Notes: generated by a model not told the origin, from the sequence alone. A stretch of 6,235 bases of DNA from Bacteroidales bacterium (GCA_023230125.1 JALNXZ010000095.1:1-6235); one strand, 5' to 3'. Counted from the stretch's first letter, positions 1-6,235 are shown. Program-made: numbers and translations.

Positions 1-1321
1 CCAGTTCAGCCAAGGCACGGATGACATTTGCTGCGCGTTTCTGCATTTCAGGATTGGCACGCTGTACGGCATTCAATTCAATGCCGGAAGTATATTGACC
101 GGTATCCACGGATGAGACTGCACCGCCACCCATACCGATCCGGTAGTTGTCACCGCCAAGCAGTACGACTTTTTGTCCTACCTGAGCTTCGCCCTTCAGT
201 GCATCTGCCTTTTTTGCAAAACCGACACCGCCTGCCAGCATGATGACTTTATCATAAGCCAGTTTTTTTGCATTTTCTTCATGCTCGAAAGTCAGCAAAG
301 AACCGCAGATAAGGGGCTGACCGAATTTATTACCAAAATCGCTGGCTCCGTTGGAAGCCTTGATCAGGATTTGTTCAGGCGTTTGGTACAACCAGGGGCG
401 TTCCGGCATATCCTGTTCCCATTCGCGATCAGCTTCCGTGCGTGGGTAGGAAGTCATATAGACAGCTGTCCCCGCAATCGGCAACGAAGCCTTGCCTCCA
501 CCCAAACGGTCACGGATTTCACCACCTGTTCCGGTAGCTGCGCCGTTGAAAGGTTCAACTGTTGTCGGGAAATTGTGTGTTTCGGCCTTCAGGGAAATAA
601 CCGATTCAAAATCTTTTATCTCAAAAAAGTCGGGTTTATCCGAAGTTGCCGGAGCAAATTGTTCGATGACCGGACCTTCGTTGAAAGCGACATTGTCCTT
701 GTATGCAGAAACCAATCGGTTGGGATTGATTTTTGAGGTTCTCTTGATCAATTCAAACAATGATGAAGGTTTTTCCTCACCGTCTATGATATAAACGCCC
801 CCGAATATCTTATGCCGACAATGTTCAGAATTCACCTGTGAAAAGCCGAAAACCTCACTATCCGTGAGTTTTCGGCCGATTTTTTTTGAAACGCCATCAA
901 GGTATTCAATTTCGTCTTCGCTGAGTGCCAAACCTTCCTGAAGGTTATATGTCGCAATATCCTCAATGGAAATAATGGGATCCGGTTGTTTGGAGATCGT
1001 AAATATTTCCTGATTCAAACTTTTATAGATACGCTGCAACATACTATCATGTTCAGCATCTTCCGAAGACACAGGGAAGAATTCTTCCATACGCAAAATT
1101 CCTTCCAAGCCAAGATTGACGGCGATTTCAACAGCATTGGTACTCCACGGAGTAATCATTTCACGACGTGGTCCAACAAAAATACCACCGATCATTTCAT
1201 CTTTTACCGGCTTTGCTTCACTCAGGAGCCATTGCATTTTTTGAAGGCCGGCTTCGGATAAAGCATTGGAGACCTGCACGGCAATTACGCTTTTAGCCTG
1301 TGTTTGAAAGAATTGTATCAT
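1..1321 (-). CDS. purL: Phosphoribosylformylglycinamidine (FGAM) synthase, N-terminal 440 residues (partial)
   Basis: FGAM synthase converts FGAR, glutamine and ATP to FGAM, the fourth step of de novo purine synthesis, in the cytosol. I translated the minus strand by hand: it reads open for 440 codons from the ATG at 1321-1319 to the window edge, with no frameshift. Diagnostic motifs are QVNSEHCRHK (residues 162-171, linker domain), KAETHNFPT (245-253) and TGTGGEIRDR (263-272), the nucleotide-binding core of the first PurM-like half. Residues 1 to about 140 are the N-terminal domain. The family member of this architecture is a single chain of roughly 1,200-1,300 residues, so about two thirds, including the second PurM-like half and the C-terminal glutamine amidotransferase, lie beyond the left edge. 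No Shine-Dalgarno is visible; a -7 element sits about 28 bases upstream. The presence of the linker and N-terminal domains argues for the large type rather than the small PurL of the PurLQS complex. Confidence 0.96.
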   Translation of the reverse strand, partial: MIQFFQTQAKSVIAVQVSNALSEAGLQKMQWLLSEAKPVKDEMIGGIFVGPRREMITPWSTNAVEIAVNLGLEGILRMEEFFPVSSEDAEHDSMLQRIYKSLNQEIFTISKQPDPIISIEDIATYNLQEGLALSEDEIEYLDGVSKKIGRKLTDSEVFGFSQVNSEHCRHKIFGGVYIIDGEEKPSSLFELIKRTSKINPNRLVSAYKDNVAFNEGPVIEQFAPATSDKPDFFEIKDFESVISLKAETHNFPTTVEPFNGAATGTGGEIRDRLGGGKASLPIAGTAVYMTSYPRTEADREWEQDMPERPWLYQTPEQILIKASNGASDFGNKFGQPLICGSLLTFEHEENAKKLAYDKVIMLAGGVGFAKKADALKGEAQVGQKVVLLGGDNYRIGMGGGAVSSVDTGQYTSGIELNAVQRANPEMQKRAANVIRALAEL

Positions 1322-1348
1322 AGCTGTTTCGGGTTTTCTAATAGGTCG

Positions 1349-1356
1349 CAAAGTTA
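1349..1356 (-). promoter_or_regulatory. Candidate Bacteroidetes -7 element for purL
   Basis: On the minus strand this reads TAACTTTG, an exact match to the TAnnTTTG consensus recognised by the Bacteroidetes primary sigma factor. It would place the transcript start near 1343 and give a short leader of about 20 bases. No good TTTG-like -33 element is found 19-21 bases further upstream, so the call rests on the -7 box and its position alone. Confidence 0.45.
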
Positions 1357-1455
1357 GGAAAAAATATGCGGAAGACATCTGTCATGCCCATGAATTTTCT
1401 AGCTTAACATAAAAAGTTCCTATCTTAAAAAAATAAAAAATCCCGAATAAAATAA

Positions 1456-1487
1456 ATTGTTTTTTTAGGTTTTCAATCTTAAATTTA
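1456..1487 (+). promoter_or_regulatory. Candidate promoter for the CBM9-like gene
   Basis: ATTG at 1456-1459 and TAAATTTA at 1480-1487 are separated by 20 bases. Each is one mismatch from the Bacteroidetes -33 (TTTG) and -7 (TAnnTTTG) boxes, with spacing typical of that promoter class. A second possible -7 box, TAAAATTG at 1489-1496, overlaps just downstream but has a poorer partner. The region is very AT-rich, so chance matches are likely. The expected leader is about 35-40 bases. A purine run, AGAGGAA near 1506-1512, is too far (about 20 bases) from the ATG to act as a normal ribosome binding site. Confidence 0.3.
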
Positions 1488-1532
1488 GTAAAATTGCACT
1501 CATATTAGAGGAATTTTTTTTAAAAATTAATT

Positions 1533-2183
1533 ATGAAGAGTTTATCCATTCCGTTTTTACCAGAATTGAATGCACTTTCTGTTGGTAATGCTTCCGATTT
1601 TCTGGACGAAAATGGCTCCAGAATTTCCGTGGAAACGATTAACTGGCCTGAAGCTTTTGGGTACAAGCCGCTTACTACGGTTTGTCTCGGGTATAGCGAC
1701 ACCGCCATGTACTTATTATTTCAGGTTCACGGAAATTGTCTACGCGCAGTCAACACCCAAGACAATCAAGATGTATATCAAGACAGTTGCGTGGAATTTT
1801 TCGTCAAACAAGAAAACAGTGACTTTTACTACAACTTTGAGTTCAATTGCATTGGCGTCTGCAAAGCAGGCAAACACTTAGACAGAGACCAGGTAACCGA
1901 TTTCACCAAGGATCAGTATCGCAAAATAGAACGTTGGGCAAGTATGGGTTCCAAAGGCTTTCATGAAATGAGCGGCCTGTTTTCGTGGGAACTATGCGTC
2001 AAAATTCCGTTTGAACTCATAGAAGTCGATCCGTTAGATCTTCCAGTTAAGCTATTGGGTAACTTTTACAAATGCGCAGATGCCACAGAGCAGCCTCATT
2101 TTGTATCATGGAGTCCCATCAAGGCAAAGAACCCGGATTTTCACCGGCCGGAATTTTTCGGTGAGATGCTTCTAATCAAATGA
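1533..2183 (+). CDS. CBM9-like (DOMON-type) carbohydrate-binding family protein, no signal peptide
   Basis: This 216-residue protein resembles the carbohydrate-binding-module-9-like domain found in many Bacteroidales proteins. The recognisable blocks are DNQDVYQDSCVEFFV (77-91), NFEFNCIG (101-108), GNFYKCAD (176-183), HFVSWSPI (189-196) and NPDFHRPEFFGEM (200-212). They run in the usual order across almost the whole chain, so the protein is one beta-sandwich domain with nothing attached. The N-terminus (MKSLSIPFLPELNAL) has no hydrophobic signal segment or lipobox, and no membrane segment is seen, so it is predicted to be cytosolic, unlike typical CBM9 modules on secreted xylanases. The gene stands alone: divergent from purL, convergent with hemW, and followed by its own terminator. 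Ligand and role are unknown. The family assignment is from memory of the motif pattern; sugar binding is inferred, not shown. Confidence 0.8.
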   Translation: MKSLSIPFLPELNALSVGNASDFLDENGSRISVETINWPEAFGYKPLTTVCLGYSDTAMYLLFQVHGNCLRAVNTQDNQDVYQDSCVEFFVKQENSDFYYNFEFNCIGVCKAGKHLDRDQVTDFTKDQYRKIERWASMGSKGFHEMSGLFSWELCVKIPFELIEVDPLDLPVKLLGNFYKCADATEQPHFVSWSPIKAKNPDFHRPEFFGEMLLIK

Positions 2184-2191
2184 TCTGAAGC
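2168..2191. repeat. Imperfect inverted repeat over the CBM9-like gene stop codon
   Basis: GCTTC at 2168-2172 and GAAGC at 2187-2191 flank a second short pair, ATCA (2175-2178) and TGAT (2181-2184). This gives an interrupted hairpin that can form on either strand. It spans the stop codon of the plus-strand gene and lies just past the hemW stop on the minus strand. No T-run follows it in either direction, so it is not a standard intrinsic terminator. It could protect the hemW transcript end or be chance. Confidence 0.25.
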
Positions 2192-2194
2192 AAA

Positions 2195-3343
2195 TCAGTC
2201 TTCTACCCAAAGCAAATCAGAAAGGATATTGTCAGCGATGAAATATCCTTTTTTTTGTAATGTCAGGTGATTGTCACAGATAGCCAAAAAACCATTTTTC
2301 AGGCTTTTATCCGCATTTTCCAGACAATATTCTTGCATTTTCCGGCCAAAGAGTTTGAAAAGTTCGGTTAAATCAAGCCCCTTCACTGTTCTGAGACGGG
2401 TAATAATGAAATCATTGTATTTTGTCCCGGCATCCAGTCTCTCAGTTTCCCGGCAAGAATTCAAATCCTCTATCCCCTGAATGTATTTTTCAATAGAAGA
2501 AACATTCATCCGACGCACTTCGCCATTGTAAGAGTGTGCGGCAGGCCCAACACCCAGATAGGATTTTCCATTCCAATAAGAGGAATTGTGTTTCGATTCA
2601 AAACCTGATATTGAAAAATTTGAAAGTTCATATTGCATGAAATGCCTGGATCTAAGTTTTTCTATCAGTTTGAAATAACAAGCTTCCAGTATCTCATCCT
2701 CCGTTTGCACCAACAAGCCCTGCTCCCGTTTCTGATACAAGACACTACCCTCTTCCCAACTTAAAGCATATGATGAGATGTGTTTCACTGGCAATTTCAC
2801 AGCCATTTCAATTGACTTTGCAAAACGCTCTATGGTCTGTCCAGGAAGTCCGTACATTAAATCCAGACTGATATTGTCAAATCCAAGCTTATGGCAATTC
2901 TCTATGGCTTCAGCAGCCTGAAATGCCGAATGCCGACGGTTTATGAGCTTCAACTCATCTTCCTGAAAACTTTGCACCCCAATGCTGATACGGTTAAAAG
3001 GGAAATTACGCAACATCCGGATGTAATCCGGTTTCAGGTCATCCGGATTAGCCTCCAATGTAACCTCTTCACAATGAGAGACATCATAATTCTCGCGGAT
3101 GGTCTGAAATATATTTCCGAGATCCTCCTGATTGAGTAAGGAGGGCGTTCCTCCCCCAAAGTAGATGGTATACAAAGCCGGTCGTTCCGAACCAAGAAAA
3201 GATCTCTCAGTTTTTATCTCAAGCATCAATGCCTGCACCAATTCATTTTTGCGTTCAAGCTGAGGTATGGAAAAAAAATCACAATAGAAGCATTTGCTTT
3301 TGCAAAATGGGATATGAATATATAATCCTGAAAGGTCTATCAT
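2195..3343 (-). CDS. hemW: Radical SAM heme chaperone HemW (coproporphyrinogen III oxidase-like)
   Basis: This 382-residue protein is the usual length for HemW, which binds heme and hands it to hemoproteins. The radical-SAM cluster motif is C14-x3-C18-x2-C21 followed by D-F, without the extra cysteine (CxxxCxxCxC) of true HemN oxidase. SAM-binding GGGTPS is at 63-68, GVQSF at 122-126 and GLPGQT at 165-170. HNSSYW (252-257) fits the HNxxYW heme-binding motif that separates HemW from HemN, and YELSNF (238-243) and the C-terminal winged-helix-like region (GLDLTELFKLFG) are also typical. It starts 4 bases after the stop of the MBL-fold gene, so the two are probably cotranscribed from a promoter near 4200. 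It converges with the CBM9-like gene with 11 bases between stops. Many databases still label this family oxygen-independent coproporphyrinogen oxidase; the motifs favour HemW. Confidence 0.93.
   Translation of the reverse strand: MIDLSGLYIHIPFCKSKCFYCDFFSIPQLERKNELVQALMLEIKTERSFLGSERPALYTIYFGGGTPSLLNQEDLGNIFQTIRENYDVSHCEEVTLEANPDDLKPDYIRMLRNFPFNRISIGVQSFQEDELKLINRRHSAFQAAEAIENCHKLGFDNISLDLMYGLPGQTIERFAKSIEMAVKLPVKHISSYALSWEEGSVLYQKREQGLLVQTEDEILEACYFKLIEKLRSRHFMQYELSNFSISGFESKHNSSYWNGKSYLGVGPAAHSYNGEVRRMNVSSIEKYIQGIEDLNSCRETERLDAGTKYNDFIITRLRTVKGLDLTELFKLFGRKMQEYCLENADKSLKNGFLAICDNHLTLQKKGYFIADNILSDLLWVED
2219..2256 (+). terminator. Intrinsic (Rho-independent) terminator, embedded antisense in hemW
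   Basis: AAAGGATATT at 2221-2230 and its exact reverse complement AATATCCTTT at 2242-2251 form a 10-bp stem around an 11-base loop. The stem can be extended by a G-U and an A-U pair at its base. The 3' arm runs into eight consecutive Ts (2249-2256), giving the U-tract on the plus strand. It lies about 36 bases past the stop of the CBM9-like gene and can only serve that gene: read on the minus strand, the hairpin has no following T-run. The same bases encode residues close to the HemW C-terminus (around QKKGYFIADNIL). Confidence 0.75.
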
Positions 3344-3347
3344 CAGT

Positions 3348-4172
3348 TCAAAATATAACTTGCTCCTTCACTGAAATCCTTCCATTCACTTTTTTAAGCC
3401 GCACCGCTTTCGTCACTGCATCGTGAAAAAAGAACAGAATCTGGCTATGTTCCACAGCTTCTTCAAGAATGGGAATCTTTTCATCGATCGATACAACGGC
3501 AGCATTATCCACCGCAGCGATGCAGAGTGGCATAATATGAGGTGTCATAGGGATAACATCTCCACAATACACCATTGTCCCCATCGGTGTATCAATATAA
3601 GAAAGGAGTTGATCGTCTGTATGTCCCTGCACAAGTTTTACACGAACACCTGAGAATAATTCACTGTTTACTTTTACCAAACGAAGTCTTCCTGCATCCT
3701 CAATGGCTTTGATGACTTCCGGTGCGAAAGAATCCGCTTCCCACAGCGAAGGATTTTTTGCCATCTCCCACTGTCTTTCGCTGGCCCAATAAACGGCATT
3801 GGGAAAAGTAGGCACAAGATGCCCGTTTTCATCGGGTACCGCAGTTCCTCCACAATGATCAAAATGTAGGTGGCTCAACACCACATCTGTAATATCTTTT
3901 GTCTGATAGCCCAATTTTTTCAATTCTTCAGCTGGAGTGCTCAAATCATGGAACCGATAGGAGGCAAAACCACTTACTTTTTTCATACCGACTCCGGTAT
4001 CAAAGAGCACTTTTCGATTCCCCATGTCAACGAATAGTATCCGCATAGCTAAAGGGCAACGGTTCTCATTGTCTACCGGATACCTACTTGACCACACTTT
4101 TCGGGGAACAATGCCAAACATGGCACCCCCGTCCGTTGAAAAAAAACCGGTTTCGATAGAATGAATATTCAT
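3348..4172 (-). CDS. MBL-fold metallo-hydrolase
   Basis: This 274-residue metallo-beta-lactamase-fold protein carries the full set of di-metal ligands: H101, H103, D105 and H106 in HLHFDHCGG, H184 in QGHTDDQ, D205 in CGDVIP, and H250 in FFHD near the C-terminus. It should therefore be an active zinc-type hydrolase. The overall layout, with LFDTG (57-60 region) before the first histidine motif and a long insert after it, resembles the broad group that includes N-acyl homoserine lactonases and related esterases, but nothing fixes the substrate. No signal peptide or membrane segment is seen, so it is likely cytosolic. It is the first gene of a probable two-gene unit with hemW, 4 bases apart, and is divergent from mpl. 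The start ATG follows an A-rich leader (CTAAAAA) without a Shine-Dalgarno, as is usual in this phylum. A quorum-quenching label would be unsupported. Confidence 0.88.
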   Translation of the reverse strand: MNIHSIETGFFSTDGGAMFGIVPRKVWSSRYPVDNENRCPLAMRILFVDMGNRKVLFDTGVGMKKVSGFASYRFHDLSTPAEELKKLGYQTKDITDVVLSHLHFDHCGGTAVPDENGHLVPTFPNAVYWASERQWEMAKNPSLWEADSFAPEVIKAIEDAGRLRLVKVNSELFSGVRVKLVQGHTDDQLLSYIDTPMGTMVYCGDVIPMTPHIMPLCIAAVDNAAVVSIDEKIPILEEAVEHSQILFFFHDAVTKAVRLKKVNGRISVKEQVIF

Positions 4173-4195
4173 TTTTTAGCAGTACTTTTGTACAA

Positions 4196-4203
4196 CAAAA
4201 CTA
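4196..4203 (-). promoter_or_regulatory. Candidate -7 element for the MBL-hydrolase/hemW unit
   Basis: On the minus strand this reads TAGTTTTG, an exact TAnnTTTG match. It lies 23 bases before the start codon, giving a predicted start near 4190 and a leader of about 18 bases. No clear TTTG -33 box is present at 19-21 bases upstream. An 8-bp palindrome, TTGTACAA (4188-4195), abuts the element and would overlap the transcript start; whether it is an operator is unknown. Confidence 0.4.
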
Positions 4204-4226
4204 TAAAAAATTTCGATTAAATTGTA

Positions 4227-4234
4227 TATTTTTG
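4227..4234 (+). promoter_or_regulatory. Candidate -7 element for the mpl/DUF4924 unit
   Basis: The plus strand reads TATTTTTG, an exact TAnnTTTG match, in the 127-base gap between divergent genes. It predicts a start near 4240 and a leader of about 60 bases. No convincing -33 box lies at the right distance. It sits only 23 bases from the opposing element at 4196-4203, so RNA polymerases on the two strands would compete for overlapping DNA if both are used. Confidence 0.4.
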
Positions 4235-4299
4235 GCGTTGAGCTGAGCAAGAAAACTCAAACCGGCTTTGCAATCACTTAAAAATTTATCAAAACACGT

Positions 4300-5655
4300 A
4301 TGAGAATACATTTTGTCGCCATTGGAGGTGCAGCCATGCATAATTTGGCCATTGCGTTACATAAAAAAGGTTATCAGGTAACAGGGTCAGACGATGATAT
4401 TTTTGATCCTGCCAGCAGTAATTTGGCCAAATACGGATTATTGCCTGAAACTTTCGGGTGGTATCCGGATCGGATTTCCAAAGATCTGGATGCTGTCATT
4501 TTAGGAATGCACGCCCGTGAAGACAACCCTGAACTCATCCGCGCCAAAGAACTAGGCATACGTGTTTTCTCTTATCCGGAATACCTGTTTGACCAAACAC
4601 AAGATAAGACCAGAGTGGTCATAGGCGGAAGCCATGGTAAAACCACGGTCACATCTATGATTTTGTTTGTACTCAAAAAAATGCAGATCGATTTTGACTA
4701 CATGGTTGGAGCACAGGTTGAAGGGTTTGAAACCATGGTCGGTTTGTCTGAAAATTCACGCATTGCCGTTTTCGAAGGAGATGAATACCTCACTTCGCCC
4801 ATTGATTTACGCCCGAAATTTCATGTATATCGCCCACATATTGCTGTGGCAACAGGCATTGCATGGGACCACATCAACGTATTCCCTACTTTTGAAAATT
4901 ACGTGGAGCAATTCCGTGTTTTTTCTGAAAAAATTGAACGTAATGGAAAATTTATCTATTTTGAAGAAGACGATAACCTTCGGACTATTGCATCCAGACT
5001 CCGTGAAGACCTTACTGCTATCCCATACAAAGCACATCCAAGCCACATCACAGAAGGGAAAACCTGGCTGGAAACCAAGTACGGAGATTTTCCCCTGCAT
5101 ATTTTCGGAAAGCACAATCTTCAAAACATTCAGGCAGCACACATGGTTTGCCGGCAGTTAGGGATTAGCGATAAGGATTTCTATACAACCATCTCTGAAT
5201 TCAAGGGAGCGGCCAAACGATTACAAATACTGAACGAGACCGACAACTGCACCATTTTCCAGGATTTTGCGCACTCTCCTTCCAAACTGAAAGCCACCGT
5301 TTCTGCCGTCAAAGAACAATACCCGGACAGAAAGTTGACCGCATGCATGGAATTGCATACATTCAGCAGCCTTACTGCCGATTTTTTGCCACAATACAAA
5401 GACAGCATGAAGGAAGCAGATGAAGCTTACGTATATTTCAACCCAAAGACCATTGAGCATAAACACCTTGCAGCCATTACTCCCGAACAGGTTGCTAAGG
5501 CATTTGGCGGCACAAACATCGAGATATTTACAGATTCAAATCTACTGATAAAAAAACTGCTCAACAGAAAATATAAAAAAGAAAATCTGCTGATGATGTC
5601 CTCAGGTAATTTTGATGGCGTCAACCTCAAGGCTTTTGCATTGGAAATTTTATAA
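4300..5655 (+). CDS. mpl: Mpl-type Mur ligase: UDP-MurNAc:L-Ala-gamma-D-Glu-meso-DAP ligase (murein peptide recycling)
   Basis: Mpl joins the recycled tripeptide L-Ala-gamma-D-Glu-meso-DAP to UDP-MurNAc using ATP, in the cytosol. The 451-residue chain is close to the length of E. coli Mpl and has the three Mur-ligase domains. The N-terminal UDP-binding Rossmann region begins IGGAAMHNLA (8-17). The ATPase domain has the P-loop GGSHGKTT (109-116), acidic EGDEY (159-163), WDH (189-191) and KHNLQNIQ (271-278). The C-terminal domain has FKGAAKRLQ (301-309), QDFAHSPSK (321-329), ELHTFSSL (351-358) and MSSGNFDGVN (433-442). The N-terminal and last blocks follow Mpl more than MurC. Bacteroidota copies are often labelled MurC or peptidoglycan synthetase; a separate murC would be expected elsewhere. 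It leads a probable two-gene unit with the DUF4924 gene. The start has no Shine-Dalgarno. Substrate is inferred from the family. Confidence 0.87.
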   Translation: MRIHFVAIGGAAMHNLAIALHKKGYQVTGSDDDIFDPASSNLAKYGLLPETFGWYPDRISKDLDAVILGMHAREDNPELIRAKELGIRVFSYPEYLFDQTQDKTRVVIGGSHGKTTVTSMILFVLKKMQIDFDYMVGAQVEGFETMVGLSENSRIAVFEGDEYLTSPIDLRPKFHVYRPHIAVATGIAWDHINVFPTFENYVEQFRVFSEKIERNGKFIYFEEDDNLRTIASRLREDLTAIPYKAHPSHITEGKTWLETKYGDFPLHIFGKHNLQNIQAAHMVCRQLGISDKDFYTTISEFKGAAKRLQILNETDNCTIFQDFAHSPSKLKATVSAVKEQYPDRKLTACMELHTFSSLTADFLPQYKDSMKEADEAYVYFNPKTIEHKHLAAITPEQVAKAFGGTNIEIFTDSNLLIKKLLNRKYKKENLLMMSSGNFDGVNLKAFALEIL

Positions 5656-5660
5656 TCATT

Positions 5661-6203
5661 ATGCTGATAGCAAGAGGAAAGAAAACAGAAAATGTTGCAG
5701 AATATCTGCTTTACATGTGGCAGATTGAGGATATTATCAGAGCTTGCAATCTGGATATAGAACGTATTCAGACATATATCATTGACGGCTACGATCAACC
5801 TGAGAATATCAAGCAAGAAATCAGAGAATGGTATGAAAGCCTCATCGAAATGATGAAGCAGGAAGGTATCACAGAGCATGGTCATCTTCAACTGAATAAG
5901 AATGTCATCATTGAGTTGACAGATTTACACAATTACCTGTTGAATTCAACCAAAGAGTCATTTTACTCGATGGATTATTACAAGGTCTTGCCGCTGATTG
6001 TTGAACTTCGTGCCAAACCGGGAGGTTCCGAAGCCGGAGAAATTGAAACTTGCATGAACGCCATGTATGGTTTGCTCATGCTTCGCCTGCAGAAAAAGGA
6101 AGTGACAAAAGAAACACAAGCAGCCACCAAACTGATCAGTGAATTTCTTCGCCTGCTTTCCAGTAAATATAAAGAAGACAAGGAAAAAGGACTGGATCTG
6201 TAA
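5661..6203 (+). CDS. DUF4924 family protein, function unknown
   Basis: This 180-residue protein matches my memory of DUF4924, a family largely confined to Bacteroidota, whose members start with the MLIA...K..N.AEYLLYMWQ.ED pattern seen here at residues 1-24. No function is established. The composition suggests an all-helical, charged, cytosolic protein: there is no signal peptide, membrane segment, cysteine-metal motif or recognisable catalytic signature. The N-terminal block with Y15, Y18, W20 and E23-D24 and the middle segment SFYSMDYYKVLPLIVELR (about 100-117) look like the most ordered, conserved parts. The C-terminal 15 residues are lysine- and glutamate-rich and probably flexible. The ATG lies 5 bases after the mpl stop, so cotranscription with mpl is likely, which weakly suggests a role near cell-wall recycling. 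No Shine-Dalgarno is present before the start. Confidence 0.82.
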   Translation: MLIARGKKTENVAEYLLYMWQIEDIIRACNLDIERIQTYIIDGYDQPENIKQEIREWYESLIEMMKQEGITEHGHLQLNKNVIIELTDLHNYLLNSTKESFYSMDYYKVLPLIVELRAKPGGSEAGEIETCMNAMYGLLMLRLQKKEVTKETQAATKLISEFLRLLSSKYKEDKEKGLDL

Positions 6204-6228
6204 ATTCAGGCTTTAAAAATTGACAAAG

Positions 6229-6235
6229 ATGGCTA
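6229..6235 (+). CDS. Possible start of a further downstream gene (edge fragment)
   Basis: An ATG at 6229-6231 follows the DUF4924 stop by 25 bases and reads M-A before the window ends. The spacing and orientation suit another member of the mpl unit, and no terminator hairpin is seen in 6204-6228. Two codons cannot establish a gene, and nothing can be said of its product. Confidence 0.2.

Noticed and set aside
173..736. A 187-codon open frame on the plus strand
   Set aside because: It is fully antisense to purL, whose translation matches a well-known enzyme with intact motifs. The frame's product is rich in Cys, Phe and Arg with no recognisable domain.
3348..4172. Naming the MBL-fold enzyme as an acyl homoserine lactonase
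   Set aside because: The metal motif is shared by many MBL-fold hydrolases, and no substrate-specific residues or quorum-sensing neighbours are seen.
4182..4193. GTAC-TTTT-GTAC inverted repeat as a strong hairpin or terminator
   Set aside because: The stem is 4 bp and no T-run follows at the right place. It is mentioned only as a possible small operator through the overlapping TTGTACAA palindrome.
4238..4260. Possible leader hairpin (TTGAG/CTCAA) upstream of mpl
   Set aside because: Only a 5-bp stem around a 13-base loop, with no riboswitch-like core or following T-run; likely chance.
4667..5161. A 164-codon open frame on the plus strand within mpl
   Set aside because: It is an out-of-frame shadow of the Mpl ATPase domain, with no family resemblance.
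5427..5891. A 154-codon open frame on the minus strand across the mpl/DUF4924 junction
   Set aside because: It overlaps two well-supported plus-strand genes and gives no recognisable protein.
1..6235. A novel defence, mobile or biosynthetic system
   Set aside because: No transposase, integrase, nuclease, toxin-antitoxin pair, repeat array, synthase cluster or foreign-looking composition is visible. The genes are mostly housekeeping.

Overview
The window looks like ordinary chromosome from a member of the Bacteroidota, most likely Bacteroidales. Three things point there. The proteins match Bacteroidales-type PurL, Mpl and DUF4924. Most gene starts lack a Shine-Dalgarno sequence and sit behind A/T-rich leaders. 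Several intergenic gaps hold a TAnnTTTG hexamer-like element, the -7 box of the Bacteroidetes primary sigma factor. I found no mobile element, CRISPR array, tRNA or rRNA, and no gene-free stretch longer than about 210 bases.

Layout, left to right. (1) 1-1321, minus strand: the first 440 codons of purL, the large single-chain FGAM synthase of purine synthesis, cut by the left window edge. (2) 1322-1532: a divergent, AT-rich intergenic region with a candidate promoter on each strand. (3) 1533-2183, plus strand: a stand-alone CBM9-like (DOMON-type) protein of 216 aa with no export signal. A clear intrinsic terminator for it lies inside the end of the convergent neighbour. (4) 4172-2195, minus strand: a two-gene unit made of a metallo-beta-lactamase-fold hydrolase followed 4 bases later by hemW, the radical-SAM heme chaperone. 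(5) 4173-4299: a second divergent intergenic region with opposed -7 elements. (6) 4300-6203, plus strand: mpl, a Mur-ligase-family peptidoglycan-recycling ligase, followed 5 bases later by a DUF4924 protein of unknown function. A possible next start codon appears 7 bases before the right edge.

The genes serve separate housekeeping jobs (purines, heme, cell-wall recycling) and do not form one pathway. I do not see a new multi-gene system. The most useful leads are the uncharacterised DUF4924 protein coupled to Mpl, the cytosolic CBM9-like protein, the coupling of an MBL-fold hydrolase to hemW, and the terminator embedded antisense in hemW.
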